From Falsiroseomonas oleicola (GTDB lineage Bacteria > Pseudomonadota > Alphaproteobacteria > Acetobacterales > Acetobacteraceae): a stretch of 64,000 nt of DNA. Location of the stretch: positions 302,999-366,998 of the forward strand of contig NZ_JAERQM010000003.1 of assembly GCF_019029495.1 (NCBI RefSeq). Reading direction: 5' to 3'. The notes beneath the pieces are model-generated. The model saw only the letters and a list, made by a program, of their open reading frames with translations. It did not search any database and had not been told where the DNA came from. This document shows positions 58,640 to 64,000 of the stretch, piece by piece; the stretch's first letter is position 1, and each line of letters starts with the position of its first letter. The translations under genes were made by a program, and so were the position numbers.

Positions 58640-60172
58640 TCACGCGTCGCGTAGCAGCGAGACCCCCGTCATCTCCGCCGGCTGCGGCAGGCCCAGCAGG
58701 GCCAGCAGCGTCGGCGCGATATCGGCCAGGCGGCCCTCGGCCAGCGTCACGCCGGGGGGCGCGTTCATCAGCAGCACCGGCACCGGGTTGGTGGTATGTG
58801 CGGTGTGGGGGCCGCCCGTCACCGGGTCGCGCATCAGCTCCGCATTGCCATGGTCGGCGGTGACCAGAAGCTGGCCGCCGGCGCCGCGGATCGCCTCCGC
58901 GATGCGGCCGAGGCCGGCATCCACGGCCTCGCAAGCGCGGGTCGCGGCGGCCAGGCTGCCGGTATGGCCGACCATGTCGGCATTGGCGAAGTTCAGCACG
59001 ATCAGGTCGTATTTTTTCGAATTGATCGCCGCGACGCATTTGTCCGTCAGCTCGGGCGCGGACATCTCGGGCTGGAGGTCATAGGTCGCGACCTTGGGGG
59101 AGGCGACCATGATCCGGTCCTCCCCGGCATAGGCCTTCTCCTCCCCGCCATTCAGGAAATAGGTGACGTGCGGGTACTTTTCCGTCTCCGCCATGTGCAA
59201 CTGCTTCAGTCCGGCATCGGCGACCACCTCGGCCAGGATCTTCGCCATGGATTGCGGCGGGAACAGCGCCATCATGAAAGGCGCCAGGGCCGCGCTGTAT
59301 CCGGTCATCCCAGCCGCCGCGGCGAAGCGGATCGTCGGGTCGGCGGCAAAACCGGAAAAAGCCGGGTCGAGCAGGGAGGCCATGATCTCCCGCACCCGGT
59401 CGGCGCGGTAGTTGAAGCAGAGCATGCCGTCGCCGTGATTCATGCAGCCATAGTCGCCGATCGCGGCGGCGGGCAGGAATTCGTCGGTCTTGCCGGCGGC
59501 ATGCGCGGCGGCAATGGCGGCGGCGGCCGTCGGGAAGCGCGTGCCCCTGCCCAGCACCATCACGTCATGCGCCTGCTGCACACGGTCCCAGCGATTGTCG
59601 CGGTCCATGGCGAAGTAGCGGCCGCAGAGGGTGGCGATGCGTGCGCCCTCGGGCAGTTCTGCCTCGAAGGCCGCGACGAAGCGGGCAGCGGAATCGGGGG
59701 CGGTGTCGCGGCCATCGGTCCAGCCATGCACCCAGACCTTCAGCCCGGCCGCGGTGGCGGCGCGGGCCAGGACCAGGGCATGGCCCTGGTGGGCGTGCAC
59801 CCCGCCTTCGGACAGCAGCCCCATCAGGTGCAGCGCACCCCCGCTGGCCCGAAGGCGGGCGACCAACTCGGCGAAGGCGGGCAGGCGCCCGATGGAGCCA
59901 TCGGCGCAGGCGGCATCGATCCGCACCAGATCCTGCATCACCACGCGGCCGGCGCCGATATTGAGGTGCCCGACCTCCGAATTGCCCATCTGCCCCGCCG
60001 GCAGGCCGACATCAGGGCCGCAGGTGTGCAGGAAGTTGCGCGGCCCGGCGGCCCAGAGCGCGTCGAAGACCGGGGTCCGGGCCTGGCGCACCGCATTATC
60101 CGCCACCTCCTCCCGCCACCCCCAGCCATCGAGGATCGCCAGCATGACGGGACGGTGGGCGGGAGGGTTCAT
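58640..60172 (-). CDS. gpmI: GpmI, 2,3-bisphosphoglycerate-independent phosphoglycerate mutase
   Basis: GpmI interconverts 3- and 2-phosphoglycerate in glycolysis and gluconeogenesis with two Mn ions and a phosphoserine. The 510-residue protein starts with LAILDGWGWRE (metal aspartate), has the phosphoserine S65 in GQMGNSEVGHLNIGAGR, the C-terminal metal ligands in NFANADMVGHTG and the TADHGNAE motif. In E. coli gpmI (yibO) sits beside envC and yibQ; here the same neighbours are separated by cargo genes. Confidence 0.97.
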   Translation of the reverse strand: MNPPAHRPVMLAILDGWGWREEVADNAVRQARTPVFDALWAAGPRNFLHTCGPDVGLPAGQMGNSEVGHLNIGAGRVVMQDLVRIDAACADGSIGRLPAFAELVARLRASGGALHLMGLLSEGGVHAHQGHALVLARAATAAGLKVWVHGWTDGRDTAPDSAARFVAAFEAELPEGARIATLCGRYFAMDRDNRWDRVQQAHDVMVLGRGTRFPTAAAAIAAAHAAGKTDEFLPAAAIGDYGCMNHGDGMLCFNYRADRVREIMASLLDPAFSGFAADPTIRFAAAAGMTGYSAALAPFMMALFPPQSMAKILAEVVADAGLKQLHMAETEKYPHVTYFLNGGEEKAYAGEDRIMVASPKVATYDLQPEMSAPELTDKCVAAINSKKYDLIVLNFANADMVGHTGSLAAATRACEAVDAGLGRIAEAIRGAGGQLLVTADHGNAELMRDPVTGGPHTAHTTNPVPVLLMNAPPGVTLAEGRLADIAPTLLALLGLPQPAEMTGVSLLRDA

Positions 60173-60228
60173 GGGCGGGGCATCCGGCGCTGGGGGAGGG
60201 ATTGCCTAACGCCGGCCAAGCTTCCGGG

Positions 60229-61089
60229 TCAACGCCGGGTGGCGCGCAGCTCCGCCATCTCCGCGCGCAAGGCGCGGATTTCCGCCAGCAGCACCTGGCT
60301 GTCCGCATGCGCCTCGCTGCGCACCGCATCGGCCGCCGCCTGGGTGGCGGCGACATCGGCGCTTTCCCGCTGGGCGCGCAGGGTCTGGATGCTGTCCACG
60401 ATCACGCCGATGAACAGGTTCAGCACCACGAAGGTGGCGATCAGGATGAAGGGCACGAAGAACATCCAGGCCAGCGGCTGGACTTCCAGGATCGGCCGGA
60501 CATTGGCCTCGGACCAGGATTCCAGTGTCATCATCTGGAACAGCGTATACAGCGCGCTGCCCAGCGTGCCGAAACGCTCCGGCAGGATCGCGCCATAGAG
60601 CTTCGTCGCCATCACGGCGAAGACGTAGAACAACAGCCCCATCAGCAGCACGATGCTGCCCATGCCGGGCAGCGCCGCCAGCATCGCCTCCACCACCAGC
60701 CGCATCGACGGCACGGCGCTGATCAGCCGCAGCACGCGCAGCACCCGCAATGCGCGGAGCACGGATAGCGGGCCGGAGGCCGGGACCCAGGCGATGGCGA
60801 CCACCACCAGGTCGAACAGCCCCCAGGGGTCGCGGAAGAAGCGGCCGCGGAAGGCATAGATGCGCAGCGCGACTTCCGCCGAGAAAACCACCAGCAGCGT
60901 GGTGTCCAGCGCATGCAGCAGCCAGCCCCATTGCGCGGTGATGCTGGCCGAGGTTTCGAGGCCCAGCGCGATGGCATTCAGGATGATGAGGCCGATCACC
61001 ACCTTCTGGAAACGGGCGGTCAGGATCAGCCGCGCGGCGCGCGCCCGCAGCGAATCCCCGGCATCGGCCGAGGTCATGACTTCCTGCAT
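60229..61089 (-). CDS. Bacterial voltage-gated sodium channel (NaChBac family)
   Basis: This 286-residue protein is a complete one-domain voltage-gated channel. S1-S3 span about residues 25-100, the voltage sensor S4 is the arginine ladder LRALRVLRVLRLISAVPSMR (111-130), S5 is 142-163, and the pore has the selectivity filter TLESWS at 188-193, the NaChBac/NavAb signature. S6 (209-236) is followed by a neck and a C-terminal coiled coil rich in Glu/Arg that would tetramerise the channel. It is probably linked to motility, pH or Na+ homeostasis. It follows NnrU/DUF4405 genes on the same strand. Confidence 0.93.
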   Translation of the reverse strand: MQEVMTSADAGDSLRARAARLILTARFQKVVIGLIILNAIALGLETSASITAQWGWLLHALDTTLLVVFSAEVALRIYAFRGRFFRDPWGLFDLVVVAIAWVPASGPLSVLRALRVLRVLRLISAVPSMRLVVEAMLAALPGMGSIVLLMGLLFYVFAVMATKLYGAILPERFGTLGSALYTLFQMMTLESWSEANVRPILEVQPLAWMFFVPFILIATFVVLNLFIGVIVDSIQTLRAQRESADVAATQAAADAVRSEAHADSQVLLAEIRALRAEMAELRATRR

Positions 61090-61159
61090 CGATTCGATTG
61101 TCCCTGGAGGCGGCGCAGGGAATGGCCCTTTGGCGCGCCGCGTTCAAGGGGGTCCGCGG

Positions 61160-61831
61160 CTACATCAGGATCGCCGGCACGCCAAAGATGTGGCGGTGGA
61201 AATGCAGCAGCGCGGCCCAGAGCAGCAGGCCTACCAGCGGCGGCATCAGCCCGATCTCGCGCAGCGCCAGCCGGTTCCGGCCGGCGGCGATGGCGGCGAA
61301 GGGGATGATGCTGGTGCGCGCGGTGAAGCTGGGCCAGGCCTCCGGGTGCCGCGCCGCCAGCTTGGCGTCGATGGACGGCATGCCCGCCAGCGCCGTGACC
61401 AGGAAGGCGCCGAAGAAGACCAGGCTGGCGGTGTCGCCATTGCCCAGCATGTGGATGGCCGCCCAGAGCGCGAAGGACCACAGCATCGGGTGGCGGGTGA
61501 CGCGCTGGATGCCGCGCGGCTCCTCCCCCAGCCCCTTGCCGCCCACGGCGGTCGGGTTGCGCTTGTGGCTGGTCATGAACAGCACCAGGGTCGGCAGCAT
61601 CAGCGCCGCCAGAATCCAGCGCAGCTCCCGCCCCGCGAACCACAGGGGCGTCGTGGGCGCATTCTGCCAGGCGATGACCAGCAGGAAGATGGACACGACC
61701 GAGGCCAAGGAGAAGCCGATCATGAAGCCCTTCTCCCCCAGCGCCGCGACAGCCCTGCCACGCAGCGCGGTGCCCGATATGCCGACATGGACGAAAACCC
61801 AGAGGGCGGCGGCGAGGAGAAGAAGGATCAT
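61160..61831 (-). CDS. NnrU family membrane protein
   Basis: This 223-residue protein with about six hydrophobic segments matches NnrU, a family first noted near nitric oxide reductase genes and related to isoprenylcysteine methyltransferase-like membrane folds. Diagnostic features are HVGISGTALRGRAVAALGEKGFM at the start, MTSHKRNPTAVGG, and the QRVTRHPMLWSFALWAAIHMLGNGD stretch (110-134). No nor genes are nearby, so a role in denitrification cannot be assumed. Confidence 0.9.
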   Translation of the reverse strand: MILLLLAAALWVFVHVGISGTALRGRAVAALGEKGFMIGFSLASVVSIFLLVIAWQNAPTTPLWFAGRELRWILAALMLPTLVLFMTSHKRNPTAVGGKGLGEEPRGIQRVTRHPMLWSFALWAAIHMLGNGDTASLVFFGAFLVTALAGMPSIDAKLAARHPEAWPSFTARTSIIPFAAIAAGRNRLALREIGLMPPLVGLLLWAALLHFHRHIFGVPAILM

Positions 61832-61909
61832 GGCTTGCTCCGGCGGGCTGGCGGCGGGCAGCCTGCCCCGCGGGGCGGGTCGGGCGCAACCATGCGCCGA
61901 TGGCAGCGG

Positions 61910-62446
61910 CTACGGGTTCTGGCCGACCTGTGCCAGCAGCGTCGCGATATCCGCCCCGCTGCGCCCGGCGCGGTTGCCAATGGCGGCCAGCGTGTCCGGC
62001 GCCGCAGCCTGGATGCCGGCGGCGGCCAGCCTGGCGATGGCGACCTCCGGCGTGACCCCGAAGGCCGGCGCCGCGGCTTCCAGCGAGGCGCGGGAGAGCG
62101 CGCCGAACACCTGCCCTGGGCTGGCCTGGGAGGAGGTGCCGGTCATTCCGGTGATGAGCAGCGAGGCGGCGGTGGCGACGCCGAAGGCGGCGAGCGGCAG
62201 GTTCCGCCGCAGATAGCCCGTGAAGGCCCGCCAGTTCTTCACCAGGTGCCAGATCGCCACGGCGGAAAAGCCCAGGCTGAGCCATTCATGGGAGAAGCGC
62301 ACCAGGCCGGCATTCCAGTGCAGCAGCAGCATCACGCCCGTCACCGTCGAGACGACGAAGGTGACGATGGTGACGGGGGTGACGATGTCACGCACCACCA
62401 GGCGGTAGGCGGAGGGGGTTGAGGAGCGGGCGGCGGCTTGGCTCAT
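61910..62446 (-). CDS. DUF4405 domain membrane protein
   Basis: This 178-residue protein has three or four membrane helices: RDIVTPVTIVTFVVSTVTGVMLLLHW, FSHEWLSLGFSAVAIWHLVKNW, and LAAFGVATAASLLITGM. Histidines in HEWLSL and HLVKNW could bind heme, as in cytochrome b561-like DUF4405 proteins. The C-terminal 60 residues (from about 118) form a small soluble domain with TPEVAIARLAAAGIQAAAPDTLAAI. Function is unknown. The start MSQAAARSS is used; a longer frame would have a non-conserved 55-residue leader. Confidence 0.8.
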   Translation of the reverse strand: MSQAAARSSTPSAYRLVVRDIVTPVTIVTFVVSTVTGVMLLLHWNAGLVRFSHEWLSLGFSAVAIWHLVKNWRAFTGYLRRNLPLAAFGVATAASLLITGMTGTSSQASPGQVFGALSRASLEAAAPAFGVTPEVAIARLAAAGIQAAAPDTLAAIGNRAGRSGADIATLLAQVGQNP

Positions 62447-62555
62447 CGGTCGGGCTTCCCAGGTGTGGGTGGCGAACGACCGAACCCTGCGCCCACAATG
62501 TATCGCCAACACCTCGATACGCCGCCGTCGCGCAACCAATCGTAACGCGACGCCG

Positions 62556-63011
62556 TCAGCCCGGACGCCAGGCCCGGTGATAGGGATGGTTGGTGCGGAT
62601 CGCCTGCACACGGAACAACTGCTCCGCCAGCAGCCCGCGCACCAGGAAATGCGGCCAGGTCAGCGGGCCGAGCGACAGCAGGTGGTCGGCACGGGCCAGC
62701 ACCGCGGGGTCCAGCCCCTCCGTGCCCCCGATCACGAAGCACAGCGGCCGCGCCGCCTCCTCCCACTTCACGGCCATCGCGGCGAGCGCTTCGGTCGTCG
62801 GCGCCTTGCCGCCGAGGTCGAGCGCCACGACCTGCGCCGCCTCCGGCAGGGCGGCGAGCAGGGCGGCGCCTTCGCGACGGCGGATCTCGGCGGGGTTGGC
62901 GCCCTGCCCCTCGGCCAGCTCGGTCACCGCCAGGCCGGGGCGAAGCCGGGCCGCGTACTGTTCGAACAGCGCGCGTTCCGGCCCCGCCTTCATCCGGCCG
63001 ATGGCGATCAG
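62556..63011 (-). CDS. rlmH: RlmH, 23S rRNA (pseudouridine1915-N3)-methyltransferase
   Basis: RlmH is a SPOUT methyltransferase that modifies pseudouridine 1915 in 23S rRNA. The C-terminal knot is complete: [47 protein letters not shown] and ending HPYHRA. No ATG, GTG or TTG occurs where the family normally begins. I use CTG just before [12 protein letters not shown], giving 151 residues. ATG at 63083 would give 175 residues but overlaps rsfS by 62 bp, and ATG at 62993 would lose the first strand. The start is therefore unresolved. Confidence 0.85.
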   Translation of the reverse strand: MIAIGRMKAGPERALFEQYAARLRPGLAVTELAEGQGANPAEIRRREGAALLAALPEAAQVVALDLGGKAPTTEALAAMAVKWEEAARPLCFVIGGTEGLDPAVLARADHLLSLGPLTWPHFLVRGLLAEQLFRVQAIRTNHPYHRAWRPG

Positions 63012-63021
63012 CCGCGGCGAC

Positions 63022-64000
63022 TTATTCGAAAGTGTCGTCGTCGTCGTCGTCCTCGATGCCCGGTTCCGGCACGCTGCCGTCATCGGGCAGCGGCGTGCGG
63101 TCTTCCTCTGCCTCGGTCGCGGCGGGGCTGTCGGGGCCCCACATCCGTTCCAGGCCGTACATGGCGCGAGCCTCCGGCTTGAACAGATGCACGACGAGGT
63201 CGCCGGCATCGATCAGTACCCAGTCCGGGGAGGCCTGGGTGGAATCGCGGCGCAGCTTGAGGCCCTCCTTCTCGAAGGCGTCCACGAGATGCACGGCCAT
63301 TGCCTGCATCTGGCGATCCGACAGGGCGCTGGCGATCACCAGCCGGTCGGCATAGTCGGCGCGACCGGTCACATCGAGAACGAGGATGTTCTCGGCCTTG
63401 TCGGCATCCAGGCTTTCCTGCGCGGCGGCGACCAGGCGGTCGAGCAGCGCGGGCTCCACCTTCTGGCGCGCCTGCTGGTCGCGGCTGGGGCGCGGGCCGG
63501 CGGGGTCGGCGGCCGTTTCCTCGGCGGCTGGGGCTGCCTTCGGCTTGCGCGCGGCGCGCTTGCGGGTGGCGGGGGCCTCGGCTTCGGGCGCGGCCTCGGC
63601 GGGTGGTGCCTCGGCGGGGGCCTCGATGGGCGTCTCCGCCGTGGCGGCCTTGGCCTTGCGCGTGGCCCGGGGCTTGGGCGCGTGGGTTTCGATCGGCGGG
63701 ATCTCGACGATCGCCTCCGCGGCGCGGGCCTTGGGCTTGCGGGGCGCGCGGGGCTTCGGCGCCGGCGCTTCGTCGACCGGGATTTCGGCGGCGATCACGG
63801 CCTTGGGCTTGCGGGTCGCACGCGGCTTCGGCGCGGCAGCTTCGGGCGCAACGGCTTTGCGGACCGCCTTCGGCGTCTCGGTGGCTTTGGCGGGTGCCTT
63901 GGCAGCGGCCTTCGGCTTCGCGGCGGCCTTGGCGGGCGCCTTGGCCTTTGCGGCGGTCTTGGGAGCGGCCTTCGGCTTCGCGGCGGCCTTGGCGGGTGCC
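63022..64000 (-). CDS. rsfS: RsfS (YbeB) ribosome silencing factor with long histone-H1-like N-terminal extension, 5' truncated
   Basis: The C-terminal ~115 residues are a normal RsfS domain ([59 protein letters not shown]...), which binds ribosomal protein L14 and blocks subunit joining in starvation. It is preceded by at least 210 residues rich in Ala, Lys and Pro ([14 protein letters not shown] repeats), still open at the window edge with no start seen; a GTG at 63798 is possible but lies inside the repeats. The C-terminus is an acidic DDDDDDTFE tail. A typical RsfS is about 110-150 residues, so the extension is unusual. Confidence 0.88.
   Translation of the reverse strand, partial: APAKAAAKPKAAPKTAAKAKAPAKAAAKPKAAAKAPAKATETPKAVRKAVAPEAAAPKPRATRKPKAVIAAEIPVDEAPAPKPRAPRKPKARAAEAIVEIPPIETHAPKPRATRKAKAATAETPIEAPAEAPPAEAAPEAEAPATRKRAARKPKAAPAAEETAADPAGPRPSRDQQARQKVEPALLDRLVAAAQESLDADKAENILVLDVTGRADYADRLVIASALSDRQMQAMAVHLVDAFEKEGLKLRRDSTQASPDWVLIDAGDLVVHLFKPEARAMYGLERMWGPDSPAATEAEEDRTPLPDDGSVPEPGIEDDDDDDTFE
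63904..64000 (-). repeat. 60-bp-period repeats in the lysine/alanine-rich region of rsfS
   Basis: The 37-bp segment AGCGGCCTTCGGCTTCGCGG... at 63904-63940 recurs at 63964-64000, 60 bp apart, with one mismatch. It encodes AKPKA/APAK units of the rsfS extension, and continues beyond the window. Confidence 0.75.

Overview
The window is very GC-rich, densely coded DNA with no intergenic gap above 300 bp and no recognisable rRNA, tRNA, IS or CRISPR. Gene content and order point to an alphaproteobacterial chromosome, most likely a Rhodospirillales/Acetobacteraceae (Roseomonas-like) organism. The reasons are the mnmG-rsmG-parA-parB order, a his cluster containing a DUF2628 gene, an F1-only atpHAGDC operon, the ftsEX-ydcF-plsC order, a ChvI-type regulator near pckA, and hisC-tyrC divergent from metX. 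The lineage is inferred from gene order, not from a database search. A perfect parS site beside parAB suggests the left end lies near the replication origin.

Layout: 1-3.9 kb holds mnmG (5' truncated), rsmG, parA and parB, with parS at the rsmG start codon. A sugar aminotransferase follows (3.9-5.0 kb), then two tandem chemoreceptor genes whose signalling halves are almost identical (5.2-9.4 kb). Next is a his operon, hisB-DUF2628-hisH-GNAT-hisA, without hisF/hisE (9.5-12.4 kb). hslVU, an AbrB-Doc toxin-antitoxin pair and an EcsC protein fill 12.6-16.0 kb. A ChvI-like regulator, a HugZ-like protein and pckA follow (16.0-19.3 kb), then an MpaB-type oxygenase and an SDR (19.3-21.4 kb). A MocR regulator is divergent from a flavin split-barrel protein (21.6-23.9 kb). 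A nickel/peptide-type ABC importer with a Zur-like operator spans 24.0-28.7 kb. ftsE-ftsX-ydcF-plsC runs 28.9-32.0 kb, followed by an M20 peptidase, a polysaccharide deacetylase, a patatin and metX, with hisC-tyrC divergent (32-39.6 kb). A DUF29 gene overlaps an AT-richer, probably acquired HEPN/AbiU2-like gene (39.6-40.7 kb), then an MFS transporter. The F1 ATP synthase operon spans 42.2-47.2 kb, followed by a ferritin-fold protein and a GH10 xylanase.

From 49.4 kb to the right edge a minus-strand housekeeping series, rsfS-rlmH-...-gpmI-...-envC-ctpA-yibQ-rppH, is interrupted by three cargo blocks: DUF4405/NnrU/sodium channel; glutamate cyclase-TctC-LysR; and dnaJ-cbpM on the plus strand.

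Functional links across the window: ParA/ParB/parS segregate the origin. FtsEX and EnvC, about 21 kb apart, belong to one division-hydrolase activation pathway. HisB/H/A and HisC belong to one biosynthetic pathway. The most unusual items are the DUF29-HEPN pair, an RsfS with a histone-H1-like N-terminal extension, the parS-embedded start codon, the homogenised chemoreceptor pair, the hairpin that loops out the atpD stop codon, and putative operators for Zur, PhaR and MocR-type regulators.
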